A stretch of DNA of 64,000 bases from Antedon mediterranea (Eukaryota; Echinodermata; Crinoidea; Comatulida; Antedonidae), in contig NC_092671.1 of assembly GCF_964355755.1 (NCBI RefSeq), forward strand, positions 4,227,001 to 4,291,000. The letters are read 5' to 3'. Both the position numbers and the translations under genes were made by a program. The notes beneath the pieces are model-generated. The model made no database searches and was not told the origin of the DNA. It saw nothing but the letters and a program-made list of their open reading frames with translations. Positions 46,201 to 58,400 of this stretch are shown piece by piece (position 1 is the stretch's first letter; the number at the start of each line of letters is the position of its first letter).

Positions 46201-49200
46201 CAAAAAAGATTAACCTCGAGCATTAAATTAAAATCTTATTTTAAATTGGCATTTTTTTACTGGTGTCTGAAATGCATTCAACAATATTTTTAAATACTGT
46301 AGGAAGAAAGTCCTTCCATTCCAGTGAATTTTTTTTAAAGGATTTACCTTTTCGTTTATCTGGTCTATAAATAGATTCCGGATTCTTTATAACAATTCCT
46401 TCTTCCCTGCCATCAATTGCTTTATTTAAAGCATCAGCCACATCTTGTCTATAACAAAAAATAAATTGAGACACATCAGCACAATGCCTATAACAACTCA
46501 CCGAGAGCAAACTTAGTTCAATTTTTAAGCTGATTCAATGATGTAATCTCTAAAAAGGATTCACTGAGAGTAGCTGAATGTATGACTCATCAACAAAGTA
46601 GCATTTAAAAGGATCCATTTGGAGTAGATGATAGAGTAGACTTACTTTGTAGAAGCATCTTGTCGCGTTACTATCTCAATACGTCCTTCTGTGTGTGTGA
46701 ACACCCTGAAACAGATTTTAACATGACAATAAGACAAAACAAAACATGGCTCAGTCGTCAGACCCACTATAGTAATGCCTGCCTAAGCTACAGGCCCTTT
46801 TAAATGTTGTAAATCATGTTATTATTGAGTGGTGCTGAGGAACATCATAAATAACATGATTCACAATAATTTTTTAAATAAATCATATGGTTTAAGAATA
46901 CACATACAAAAACAGAATAAATTTGCTATATGATATATTGTGTGAATTGGGTTAAAGTTGTAGTATCTTCTGGAAACAAAATGTCTTACTTTGGAATGTA
47001 ATGGATACGCTCTTTGAAAGGAAGGTTGGCCAGTTTCTGACCATTCAACAGCAAGATGTCAAAGACAATGAAACAAATTTGAAGATCTAAAAAATTAAAT
47101 AAAGTGAAGAAAATAAACATACACTATTATATACTCCATTAAATATAAATTTGTGGTACTGAATGGCACAATAGTGATTATTTCAAATCCCTTGCATATT
47201 TGATTGTTCGTTGTTATTTTTAACTACTCACCAGTATCTCTCATTGATTTGACATCAAAGTTTTCTCCTTTTGACCTAAATACAAACAACAATTTAAAAA
47301 AGCAAAACAATTACATTTTTTTTTTAGATTGTCGGTACTGAATCAATAATTTGTCCCGTATCATACTGTAGCCAAATTCTGTAATACAGTGTGACATATG
47401 TATCCCATCTGACACCGGTATCACAGACCACAAGTCTAAACTAAACATAATACAGGTATCACATGTGATGCATATGTGACACTGTATTAAAGAATTTGCC
47501 TATGATACATGATGTGAATTATATGTTGAGATATAGCACAGTTAATCTGGTCTTCTTTTACATAACGTTAAAAGAAAGAATTACGATGAACTGTAAACTT
47601 ACATAAAGGCTTTAGTTTCTGGATTATAGGCAATCACCTCACCATCTAAAATACAAGATTTTACATCACTATAAAAAAAAACCAAAAAGACAAAATAAGG
47701 GTAAATCAACAGCAGAGATTTCTGCATGCCACAAGATTACATTATCAGTACTGTACTGTATATTAATTATATAAAATTATATAATAATTATAATAAACTA
47801 CAAAATATCTACCTTTTGAAGTACTTGGCAGCATACTGTGTAAATGTCCCTGAATAGGAATCTTCACCAAACACATGACTGTATTCATGAGACCTGAAAG
47901 GGGTAACATTTCACAATTCTGAGCATTATTTAAATTTCACTAACCAATCATTTTTTTGGTTTTCTGAAAATTATTATTTTACATAATGAATTTGTAGAAC
48001 TTTTAAAGCTTAAGAACTGGTTTTGAAGAATTTCCAGTATAAGTAGTCTTGCTACGGGGGTGTTTACTAATAAGAAAAAAGTAATTTAACAAAATGCTAA
48101 CCTCCTCGAGAAATATTTGTACTTGTCGCCATCCTTGTGGAGTTGCATACGTTCACCGTCAACTTTTGTTTCAATAAAGAAAGGCTTATGTTCCATCAAT
48201 TTCTCAACCTATTGCAAAGAAGGAAATTTGATAATAAAATACTGTGTTTTCTTAATTATAAAAATTTATCGCGTCATGTAATAGAGACCAACTTGTTCTC
48301 AGGTCACAATTTAAAAACATAATTACTAGGAGTTTTTCAGCTGAAGTGGAAAAAACTGAATGCAAAAAAAATCAGCAAATCACAACTCTGGTAGATAAAA
48401 TTGAATTGAAAGTTAGGCCTACCTGGTTTATTGTAGCCCTCATTCCAAGCATAGGGCTAAATGGTGAGAACACCTCGATTGCTATCTCATTCATACGGGT
48501 TTCAGAGTTCCTCAGGTCCTTGCACACCTTGCAAGTAAAATATAATATATATATATATATTTTGTATACCTAATATATTTTGTATATATTATATACAAAT
48601 TAATGTAATAAATGTCATTAATTAAACATTTGATATAATTTACCTTTGATAAGCTGTTGGTGACATTAAAATATTCATCTGCATCTTGATGGAAAACAGA
48701 GAAGATGGAACTCTGACTTAGTCCAACCTTCATTTCCTAAATAAATAAGACATTGAAATTGATTAATTAATTGAAACTAAAATGAAACCACTCAGTAAAG
48801 TAAAAAATATATCAGCGAAACTACAATTAGAGAGAGAGAGGGCTAACTACTGTACTTGATACTTTGGCCCATCTTAAAAGAATACAGAGGGTGTGCTATC
48901 AATATTTTAGTTCATTTTTAAGATACAGGTAACTCAGATTTTAATATAAGCTTTTGTGAGGTCACCAATAAATAAATTTTGTTGAAAATTAATAGGTATG
49001 TTCTGTAAGTATATACTGTACCTATTAACATCCAAACATTCATGACCAGGCCAAGGGCTTTCAATTTCAGGATAAGGGGAAAGGGAATGTAGAAAAAAAT
49101 TGCCCGATACCTTCATAATCATCCTAATAAGCCATTTCTGTTCCAGTGCACTTGTGTTCCGTAGTAGATGCATCAAGTTCTTTTTCACAAGATCTTTTTT

Positions 49201-50444
49201 CTTTGCAGCATTATTTAAAGCAATTCCATCCAGGCAATCATTAACTTCCTTAATTGTTAAACTAAAAAAAGATAATTACCAATTTTAATTTTAAAACAAT
49301 GAAGTGGTAAATTAAATGTATCTTATGAAAGAAAATGTGTGCACTATTTTATACATTAAACAGTCTTAAACTATTATCAAAAATTATGTCAGGGGTGGAG
49401 TCAGAGGTTAGCGTTTAAAGGGGCACATGTTCCCTGACAGCTGAACTATTTTAGTAATGTGGGTAATCTTTTAAATGGGACACACACAAATTCTGATAAT
49501 AATGACAAAAAGATGATAATGATGAAGAGTGAGCTTACTGGAACATTACTCACAGGAACTGGAGTAAAAGGTGATGTACTTACCTGCCTTTCTCTGGACA
49601 TCGATTCCTTAAAACAAAAAATGCAACACTAGCAAAGTCCCCTGCTTCCTAAAGACAATAAATAAAAAAGAGCATTTTTGTTTATTTACGAATTTAGGGA
49701 GCTTTAGATTTGGTAAAGTTTGCTATTGACGTAAAAAGGAGGTGCGCCAACCTGTTTTGCTGTTGGGGATCGATAGTTTATTAACTTCTTAGCGTCTTGG
49801 CTTTCTTTTGATAATCCAAGAATTTCAATGTACAGTTTTGCTAGAGTGTGCTACAAAAGAAATTAAAATGTTGGTAAAAATACTTTTTTTTATCTTACAT
49901 GTGGTCAAATTGAATAACTTTTTGGTGACATTAAAAGACATTTAAAAAAAAATTGCAAAGAATTATTTTTATACTAAAGGAAAATTTCTGTTATTAATTG
50001 GCTTGAATAGAATTTGAATAAAACTAATAATTACCTCTTTGATGCCATATGCAAGTCTGTCTCGTTCCAGTTGAGGTAACAGAAGGCGCATAATTGGGAA
50101 AAAGGTATCAGTCTAAAATAAAAAAAAAATCTATTTTTAATATAATACAGTAGTAATGAATACACATAACAATAAAATATTATTTTGTAATAAAAAAAGT
50201 ATATATATATTCTGATTAGAATCCAAGACACGACTAATTTTTTTTCGAGCAACAATGCCCTCTGGTTGATACATACATTGTCCGGGTTATCTTTATGCAA
50301 GTGTGCATGGAAAACTCTCCACTTGTCAAGGAAATCCCGGAAAAGTCTTTTCTTATTGTCATTCCCCTGCTTCTTTTGCACTTTCTCAAGAAATGTAGCG
50401 AGCTCTCCAAATGGAATCTGACCAGCAACTGATGCTGCCATCAT
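40341..50444 (-). CDS. LIG4: DNA ligase IV, complete, 26 coding exons
   Basis: ATP-dependent ligase of nonhomologous end joining, acting in the nucleus with XRCC4. Exons: 50277-50444, 50035-50112, 49752-49850, 49584-49648, 49111-49261, 48644-48736, 48423-48527, 48102-48208, 47813-47893, 47603-47668, 47232-47275, 46990-47086, 46646-46705, 46348-46448, 45863-45954, 45364-45459, 44967-45077, 44542-44621, 44335-44440, 43642-43791, 43084-43262, 42933-42981, 41769-41930, 41183-41320, 40734-40843, 40341-40488. All junctions are in frame and total 911 residues, equal to human LIG4. Domains: DNA-binding region (1-235, with [10 protein letters not shown]); adenylation domain with motif I KVDGER (Lys268), [15 protein letters not shown], motif [10 protein letters not shown] (419-426) and motif [11 protein letters not shown]-fold ([16 protein letters not shown]); BRCT1 (about 652-745); XRCC4-binding linker; BRCT2 to the end. 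Two adjacent ATGs open the frame, and the upstream one (50442-50444) was chosen. Nothing is truncated or missing. Confidence 0.97.
41412..41568. mobile_element. Fold-back element family C (ACAGTAGAA ends)
   Basis: Begins TACAGTAGAAGC and ends AAGGGGTTCTACTG; the inside has paired CCC/GGG words (TTTCCCCTTAAGAGGGGTGT). It lies in a LIG4 intron. Similar ends occur at 56316-56459 and partly near 10800-10862 and 52485-52572. Confidence 0.7.
42335..42912 (+). mobile_element. Composite repeat with GGCGGAGGT inverted ends and a tRNA-like head
   Basis: The left end contains ACCTCCGCC... (near 42359) and the right end CCTTGGCGGAGGT (to 42910), a 9-base inverted repeat. Inside are a tRNA-like part (42476-42550), long T runs, and two diverged copies of a TTTGGT.AGAATCGGAT.AAAACTGTGG block, then an ACAC microsatellite. 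This looks like a dispersed marine-invertebrate repeat; the exact class is uncertain. It lies in a LIG4 intron. Confidence 0.7.
42476..42550 (+). repeat. tRNA-like SINE head
   Basis: A-box-like TGTGGTGTAATGGTTATG and B-box-like GCTGGTTAAAGTCCCACT are about 40 bases apart, the spacing of a tRNA-type RNA polymerase III promoter. A long T run follows at 42551. The body does not fold as a functional tRNA, so it is a SINE or tRNA relic. Confidence 0.65.
43856..43992. mobile_element. Fold-back element family A
   Basis: Ends GCTCTGTCTATACTATCTAA and TTTGATAAGTGTAGACAGAG plus C, within TTTAAA on the left and TTAAA on the right. It lies in a LIG4 intron. Confidence 0.92.
45590..45731. mobile_element. 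Fold-back element family A
   Basis: Ends GCTCTATCTACACTATCAAA and GTTTGATAGTGTAGGCAGAG plus C. It lies in the LIG4 intron next to the motif V exon. Confidence 0.92.
47358..47508. mobile_element. 151-base fold-back element with imperfect 40-base arms
   Basis: The left arm (GTATCATACTGTAGCCAAATT, CTGTAATACAGTGTGACATA) is the inverted complement of the right arm (TATGTGACACTGTATTAAAG, AATTTGCCTATGATAC) with a few mismatches. It has no coding content and lies in a LIG4 intron. Its ends differ from families A, B and C. Confidence 0.85.
48102..48208 (-). CDS. LIG4: LIG4 exon 8 with the active-site lysine
   Basis: Encodes [20 protein letters not shown] and continues [16 protein letters not shown]. 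The KVDGER hexad is nucleotidyltransferase motif I; its lysine (residue 268 here, 273 in human) receives AMP from ATP. The neighbouring RMQLHKDG and YFSR segments match the family closely, so the enzyme should be active. Confidence 0.96.
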
Positions 50445-50990
50445 CAATACACTTCAACTATGATGCTGGAAAGAAAAACAGGATGCATTAACATTTTTAA
50501 AAAATTTCTAAGACCTTAAAATCATAGGTTTTTAATCATAAAAAGCTTGTTCAAATTCAAAAGTCTAGGCCTATCGGGTGAGCGTGTTTCCGCCTAATTA
50601 TTCCCCGTCCGCTAAATAACATAGATTCTAGGGTATATTTTTGTTTTCTGCTTACCGTTTTGGCATTACCACTTTACTATTCTATATTATAGGCCTAGGC
50701 CTATACCATTTACTTGTCTGTGTAACTGAATTAATTCAGTTACTCTTTGGCCCAATAATAATACTAAATTCAGGATCTTTCATATATAGATTGTACTACT
50801 ACTAGGGATAGGTGTAGACGCTGCTGTTCTAGCTAGACTAGAGAGGCGTCTAGTATCTAGGCCTAGGCAGGTCTAGGCAGGCTAGTAAAGCCTACTAAGC
50901 TACTTACTACTCCTAGCAAGGTGGGACTGATGATGCTGCTGGTGGTGTGACTGGTGGTAGTGCGGTGGCGGTGCGTAGCCGGCCTAGCCG
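50445..50990 (-). promoter_or_regulatory. LIG4: LIG4 5' UTR splice site and upstream region
   Basis: An acceptor (TTTCTTTCCAG) ends just before 50464, 20 bases upstream of the ATG, so the 5' UTR is probably spliced. A possible noncoding first exon ends at a GTAAGT-type donor near 50907 and includes a GC-rich segment (50930-50990), unusual for this AT-rich window and so a candidate promoter-proximal exon. Clusters of TAGGCCTAGGC lie between them. Confidence 0.45.
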
Positions 50991-52581
50991 TATGGACTTA
51001 CTTATTAGTCTTTCTTTACAAACTTATTAGCCGGATAGACTTTAACATTATAAAAACATTATTCAATGCATGCATTATTTTAACTATATTATTTACCATG
51101 AAAAATATTGTTATAAAAAAATAAGTTGAAGCAGCGTGAAGTAAATAAACAACCGATTCTTCAATGAACTCCGACCCTTTTGCGTATGACATGCAAAATA
51201 TGCATTTATATAGCGAATTTTTAGTTTGGTATCCGACGAAGACGGGAAGATCTTACTGTGTGATTTGTGTTGGAAACTGTAAAGAGTACTTGATACTTGT
51301 AGGTGATAAATTGGTCATGCTAAAAAGTGGTTACCAAAAGTAATTTTTCCACCATAGTCTAGTATCAAACACATGATTTTAAATAAAGAAATGCAAATAA
51401 ATTTACATCTCCCTAGTTTAATCAAGGCATGTTTTAATCGGTTATTTGTTCTGCAAACAGTTTATACACAGTATTTCTGAAACATAACAAAAACAATAAA
51501 CTTCATATTGAAATTTCATATTTCATTTTACTCAGGGAAAGATGGTAATAGTACAATGGAAATAAAATATATAAAATACAACAAAATGGCAAGGAATTAT
51601 ACAGTCATCATAAATAATGTAAAATTATTTGATTGGACCAACTTGATGTTGCTTTGCAAAAATGCTTCTTCTCTACTTAATCTGATTGCTAATCACAAAT
51701 AGGTATCTTTTGTAGTAAGTAATGTGTGGTGTGTCATTCTTCTTAAAAAAGTTAAACATGGACTAATTTATATATAACCCGGCATCCCATTCCTGAGACC
51801 AAAAACATGCATATAGTATTATAGTAAGATTTAGGCTACTTAACATCAAAATATGAAGAAAAAAAATCCATTTGCCTTTAACAGCTGAAATGACTTTTAC
51901 TATTTTTGAAATACTATTAAAATTATTGTCATGTTTTAAAAATCCTGGATCTGCCCCTGTTCTCTATTCATAATACTGTTAAATGGTTTCATCAACCATA
52001 CTTTTATACCACAATATCTTTTTAAAACAAACCCAGTACTTTGTCTACAAAATAATCTTTTGAAACCAGCTCATTTTGAGAAAATGCCCATATAAAGGTG
52101 GGTGGTACATAACAACATTTTTCTCTTTCATGATTTTATAGTACAGTATTCTAATACAGAATATATGTATGTAACAGTATACTGCCAGGTAATTATTCTT
52201 TAATAAGCCCATGGGCTTCTTGGAGTGATTTGGAGATTTATTGTATTCTAATATTGGACACTTTTTAATAATACTTTTTAATATATGACAAACTATAACA
52301 ACATCACCTAGTTTTTAGGCCTACAACAATATATTATATTAATATTCAAAACATACTAAACACATATTTATTTTATTAATAATGATTTTAATATTCCTTA
52401 ATTTTAACATAAATGTCCTTATATCAATGAATAGCACACATAATTGTACAGGACTATAGAAACAAAAACAATAGACCTCCTATAGTGAGAAACCCTTAAT
52501 AAGGTGTGTCCCCCTAAAACCGGGCTAAAACTAAATTTCTCCTAATTTGGTTCAAGGCAGCGGTTCTACTGTAAACCTTAA

Positions 52582-52738
52582 GCACTAAACTATCAAACCT
52601 CATGTGACAAAAAAATGTGATGTTCCCATATATAGACATGTTGATGTCATACCACTACTACTATATTTGGGTATATCACTACCATATTTGGGCACATCAC
52701 ACTTTTTTGTTAAACTAGTTTGTTAGTGTAGACAGACT
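52582..52738. mobile_element. Fold-back element family A
   Basis: Left end GCACTAAACTATCAAACCTC; right end AACTAGTTTGTTAGTGTAGA followed by CAGAC. The body with GTGATGTTCCCATATATAGA and paired CATATTTGGGCA is typical. Confidence 0.88.
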
Positions 52739-54003
52739 TTATGAGTTGATTAGATACTGAAACCGAAGCATAGTTCATAGACAGATATAGTATACAATTT
52801 TTAAATTTAAATAACGAATTAGCACCATAATTTCATAATATTCTAAAACATAAAAAACATGATTGTTGTGAAATCATGACATAACAAAAATAAATAATCT
52901 TCCATATACATTTAACACGTACATACTTGATAACTGATTACGGTAGATGTCTTTAAACTGTTTCACAATTTATGATATTTTTATACTGTTAATTCTTAAC
53001 AAATACCAAAGTTAATATTTATGGTTTTCTAATTTGTCAGTGATCGGCACAACAAAGTGACACTAACCTAAAAGTACAAAAACCCTGTCAGATCAATTTT
53101 GTTTTTTTTAGCAGTAAGTACAAGAGTAAATTAATCAACAAGATGTTTTTTAATAGATGAACTTTCTAGCTTTACAAAGCAAATTGCAGATAAAAAATCT
53201 AATTGGTAAGGTTTGTATGTATTTCCCGAAAATCAATCAACCAATCAATCAACCAATGATCAAATACTAAGCAATTAGCCAGTGACGCAACTTGGATGCC
53301 TGAGACCCCTGGTGTTGATGTGTTTTAAGGCCTTCTTATACATTTGAGCCCTGCTACATAAGCTCCAAGGCCTCAGGTTTAGCCATTGAGCACTCAATTG
53401 GTGGTAGTGGTGTCAATAATGTCCTATTCTTTTTCCTAATGCATTTAAATTTTTTTTTATAAAACAGACTATTTGCTATTATTATCTTTTAATGTAGGTC
53501 ATTACATTTTTAAAAATGTAATAATAATTGTAACCATAATTAATTTGTTACTTTTTAATTACAATTAATTCCTATATCATAAAACTATGATATACTATAA
53601 AACTCATCACATTCACTGGCGTACAGTCAACATACATTCTGTGAGATTTTCAGCCTACATTGTTAAATATTAATTTAAAACAAAATTTTCCTTCATACGT
53701 GGCGATTAAAAATATTCAAACTTTCCTAGAACAATATTATGTAATATTAATGATTAATACATATATACTTTACATAAACAAAAATATTCAAATTGTACAA
53801 ATATCAATCAAAATAATACTAGGAACAAAAATGGCATATATCTTGAATTAAAAAAATACATTTTACTTTAAAATAAAAAATGGCAGAGTTGTAATGAAAT
53901 GAAACAGTTAAAATTTAACATAATAGTTTGAAACAATCCACATTGCACAATCTTATATGTAACGGTAATCAATACCGATGTCATAATACCAACATTTTAA
54001 ACG

Positions 54004-54199
54004 ATCAATTATTTGGCGTGCTGTGTTGCATGGATCACGTTGATAACACATCTCACTTTTTTAAAAAATGTCCAATAATTTGAGGTCCCGTTGTTAATGC
54101 CAATCAATTATTTGGCGTGCTGTGTTGCATGGATCACGTTGATAACACGTCTTGCTTTTTTTTTAAATGTCCAATAATTTGAGGTCCAGTTGTTAATGC
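54004..54199. repeat. Two-copy tandem repeat, about 98-base unit
   Basis: ATCAATTATTTGGCGTGCTG...TGGATCACGTTGATAACAC...TCCAATAATTTGAGGTCC.GTTGTTAATGC occurs twice with few differences, which points to a recent duplication. Confidence 0.9.
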
Positions 54200-54911
54200 A
54201 CATCAAAATATGAAGAATTACATTTTTTGTACTAAAATTTATCCTAAAATATCATTTTTTACATAACAATTTTTTTTTAACATTTACCAACAATTGCATT
54301 TCTATAAATGCTTAAATTAGTTTAATTATTTTACTGTCAATATTAATAATATGTAACAAAATGAATGTAAAACATGGTTTTAAATATTTTAGGGGAAAAG
54401 GGAATGATTTTTATCAATATTACAGAGAGAGAATTGGATCATTTATTCACTGCAAAAATAAGAAATATGAATGTTAGCTTGCATTCACACTGCATGTATG
54501 GCTACTGTACACTTAGGTATAATTTTCTAATTATTTGTCTACCAAACCAAAATGTGTGTTACTTAAAAAGTAAATAAAATAGAGAAGTGGGTGTAAAATT
54601 TAAAAATATTCCAAATAAGGACATGCTGAGTTTGATTGGCATGTGTCAATACATTTTCAATTATTATTGCTGTTAAGGGTATCAAATTACAACTATAGTA
54701 CATATTTACATTAACCTTAATATTTACAGTCCCATTTTTTCACTCTATTATTTGATTTTGGCAGGTAGTTTGTCCAGTTTGTCATAATTCTGCACCATTA
54801 AGAATATCTTTGGCATATTCTTGAGAATCATCACACATTAATTTAATGCAAAGTAGCATTTTGAATAATACTTATTTGTCATGCTTTAGGATCTTCCAAT
54901 CTTGGTCACTC

Positions 54912-54917
54912 TTTATT
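54912..54917 (-). promoter_or_regulatory. DENND5: Candidate DENND5 poly(A) signal AATAAA
   Basis: Minus-strand AATAAA, about 530 bases after the DENND5 stop and directly after the tandem array. If used, the array is part of the mature 3' UTR. Confidence 0.45.
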
Positions 54918-54929
54918 GTGGGTAGAATA

Positions 54930-55280
54930 TAGTTCTTCTCTGCATACTGGGTTGAATATTCTTTTGTTTATGACTTTTCTCTCCATACTGGGTTGAATAT
55001 TCTTTTGTTTGTGGCTGTCCTTTCATACTGGGTTGAATATTCTTTCGTTTGTGGCTGTCCTCTCCATAATGGGTTGAACATTCTTTTGTTTGTGGCTGTC
55101 CTCTCCATAATGGGTTGAATATTCTTTTGTTTGTGGCTTTTCTCTCCATACTAGGTTGAATATTCTTTTGTGCATGGCTGCCCTTTCCATATTAAATTGA
55201 ATATGCTTCTCTTTACAACTGTCCTCTTTATACTAGGTAGAATGAACTTGTTTAACATCTCTCCATACTGGGTGGAACAC
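54930..55280 (-). repeat. 41-base tandem repeat in the predicted DENND5 3' UTR
   Basis: About eight copies of a unit reading (plus strand) CTCTCCATACTGGGTTGAAT, ATTCTTTTGTTTGTGGCTGTC. Middle copies are nearly identical and the outer ones decay. An unrelated 78-codon minus-strand ORF exists only because the array lacks stops in one frame. Confidence 0.92.
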
Positions 55281-55449
55281 TTTTTAATGGATGTGCGTCC
55301 AAAACTGTCATTTACGACAATTAGATTTTGAATTTAGTATAGCTCTATTCAAACTATTGACCTTATGAGGTTGGCTATTCTTTTCTAGCTGTTTTCTCAA
55401 AATGTGGTTGAATATTTTGTTCATTGTTGCAAGGCATCTGATAACATTT

Positions 55450-58400
55450 TCAGACTGTGTAACCCCTTGTTAGAGAAGCTTCCAACATAAAATTAAATTC
55501 ATCTAAAGATTTTAAAATTTCTGTTAAGAAGATTCGAGATGGCTCATGGAGGAGGAATGAGAATTCTTCATACATGCTGTCTGTAACTGGTGTATTGGCC
55601 ATGATTGGAATCCACAAGTGTAGTAAGTGTTCCCTACAAAGAAAAATAACATAATTAGGTTTTAGTATCTACCAAGACGGAAGTCAGCTTTATTTATCCA
55701 CAAAAGGGTTAAAAACCTTTATGATCAAAACATGTTGCTGGTCTCTAGCTTAACAACCCTGTGTTGTTCTGGGTCTCCATGGATAAAAAAAGTTAAGGCA
55801 TGAACGGCCAGGATACTACTCCTTAGTTTTGATGGTACAACAATTAAGATTTTTTTTTAAAAAGTAAAACAGTAAAATTACAAATAAAGATGATTGAGAA
55901 GAACTTGAGAACGGGAGTGAAAGAAGAAAGAATAAGAATAAGTGGAAAGATGGTATAGAAGAGAAGAGAATAGATGAGAAAAAAGTGCAGAGATGGCACA
56001 GAGAGAGAGTATAAAGAGATAGTGAGTAACCTTATCAGAAAGCAATAAATTGAACTGGAAAAGAATGAAAAAAAAAACAACAACTTACTGTATTCCTATA
56101 CATACAAACAGCTGGAATTTTCCATCTTTTCCAGAAAACTTTGCACAATCATTGATTGCATTTACTCTTTTACAAAATGTTAGTCGTGAGTACCGTTCCG
56201 CTTGAGTGCTCTCTCGTCCCTCTTCATCCTCATCGACACTTTGAAGATACTTGCATACTTTTTCTGTTCAATAAATTAAATAAATAATTATAACTATCTA
56301 TGGTAAGCAAACAAATACAGTAAAACCCATCCTTTGCAAGCCCCTATTGAGGGGACAGAATGAGGGGCAATATATGTTTTAAAACTACAGCTAACCACAA
56401 TTCAGGGGACACTCTTATTTAGGATACGAATATGTCCCCTTAATAGGGATTCTACTGTATTTCTAAACAAGAACATGGTCTGAACTACTAAAAAGTTAAC
56501 TTACCAAGGAAATCCCAAACAAAGAAGTTGTTACGAAAGAACCGGGCGGATTTGAACCCATGCTGTAATATTTCATCTAAACATTGCACTAGACCCATCT
56601 CACCGCATAATAGGAGGGTCAAACTTCCACGCTGAAAAGGTAAAAAGAGAATGATTAAAATAAATGTTATTATGTTATTGTCTTTGTGCATAGAACGTGT
56701 AGCATTATTGATATGACTAAAGCATGCAGCACTACTACGCAAGTCTAAACTTATTTATGTTATGTTGCCCAAGCATGAACGAAGAAAATCTAGGGTTGGC
56801 TTCTTTTTAGTATTTGAGCATTTAAAAATAAAAGCCATTTAAATTTTTAAAAAATAAAATAAAAAAATTATTCACTACATTGCCTAGGCCTACGCCTCTC
56901 TCAGATGACATTATTTAGGTGAAATTGCATGCATGACTAATTTTAATATTAGATTTTTTTTCTCACTGACACTGAGGCTTAAGTTTCAGTTTTCATTTGG
57001 AGAATTATACGGATTTGTGCAGTCACACCATATTGTCTTTTAACGCTAACCTCTTTTTCTGGACGATAGAAATGTTTGACTATATTATTCACCGCATCAG
57101 TCAACGTCTCCTGGAGGAAATCTTTTCCTGGTTTCGGCGGACTACTGCTTCTTCTGCGAGATGTCGGGGAAGAAGATCCAGCGGTCATTGGTGAGGTTGC
57201 TCTGACCCTTATGACATCATCCAACTTCTTTGATGGAGATATTAGCTGCCCTACAAGTAATCGTTCCTGACTTCCATCACCTACACCCTTCCCGATCCAC
57301 CGTCCACATGGAAAACTATGGAAATAAAATACATATAATTTACATATAAAACAAACGTTTCCAGCAATCTTGAATTTTACAATAATTGATTAAATATAAA
57401 TATACTCACTTGTAAGTGTGGCCTGTGATTTGATTACGAACTAGCACTTGCTCTACCATCCAACGGGAAAGAATTCCTGTACCATCATGTCCAATTCGAA
57501 GGGTACTCAGTCTACCTAAGTTAGTGTACTAAACACAGAAAAGTAGGAGTTAAAATAATATCATATGTACTTCTATTCGGTCTCAAAATGTTCTCTGTTA
57601 AGCCTACACAAAGTATTGTTCTGGTATGGAGAGCTCACCTCAAACAGAATTTCTTGGGTATACTTTGGTAACCGCACCATACCTGTCTCTCCCATCTCTC
57701 CTGCCAGACATATCCATGGATTTGCTGATGTTCCTGCCTGGAATTTCCGACTTTGGAATATGAGAACTTTATATGGGACAACTGTAAAACAATACAAAGA
57801 TTTTACTATGATATTTATATATAAGTCATTTAAAAGTGTTTTGGACATGAGACTTTAGACATCAGAATTAAATCCTGAACAGATGGTTGCATTTTGATTG
57901 GATTATTCATCAGCCTATCATGTCAAAAAAACAATTCTCAAAATAATTACAAAAACTGATCGAGCAAAAGTACCTTCTATCATTAAAATGGGAGGAAAAA
58001 ATGCCCAGCACCCGATACTAAATCAACTAATACATTTTCACATGAAACAACGAAGGAAAAAATAAGTTTTAACATTATGACCAACCCATATTCAGAGAAC
58101 ACCCATAGGGATCGCTTTGTTTGTTCCAAAAGTGTTCCCTTTAGGTGTTCTACTATGAAGTAAATAGATAAAACCTAACCTGCTGATGGGAATGCATTAG
58201 TAAAACAGAAGAAATCAACAGCTTCTAGTGACAACAAATGGAAGAGAAACTGCTCCTTTTCATCCTCTGTTCGTAAGAAAGAACATCGCTTATAACGTTT
58301 TCTGTGAAAGAATAACAACATATATTATTTACAATTTAAAAATAAAAGCTTTAATTTAAAGCAACATTCATGACAAAAATGTGTAATTTGTATTTGTACT

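Larger units (their letters stand above)
50991..54911. other. Intergenic region between LIG4 and DENND5
   Basis: AT-rich DNA with no recognisable exon on either strand. It holds one family A copy (52582-52738), an ACAGTAGAA-type remnant just left of it, a CAATCAAC microsatellite near 53235 and a two-copy repeat at 54004. Short ORFs at 51508, 53660 and 54374 show no family resemblance. Confidence 0.55.

Noticed and set aside
54913..55149. 78-codon minus-strand ORF with repeated NIQPS-type peptides
   Set aside because: It is the 41-base tandem array read through. The unit is not a multiple of three and the ORF lies after the DENND5 stop.
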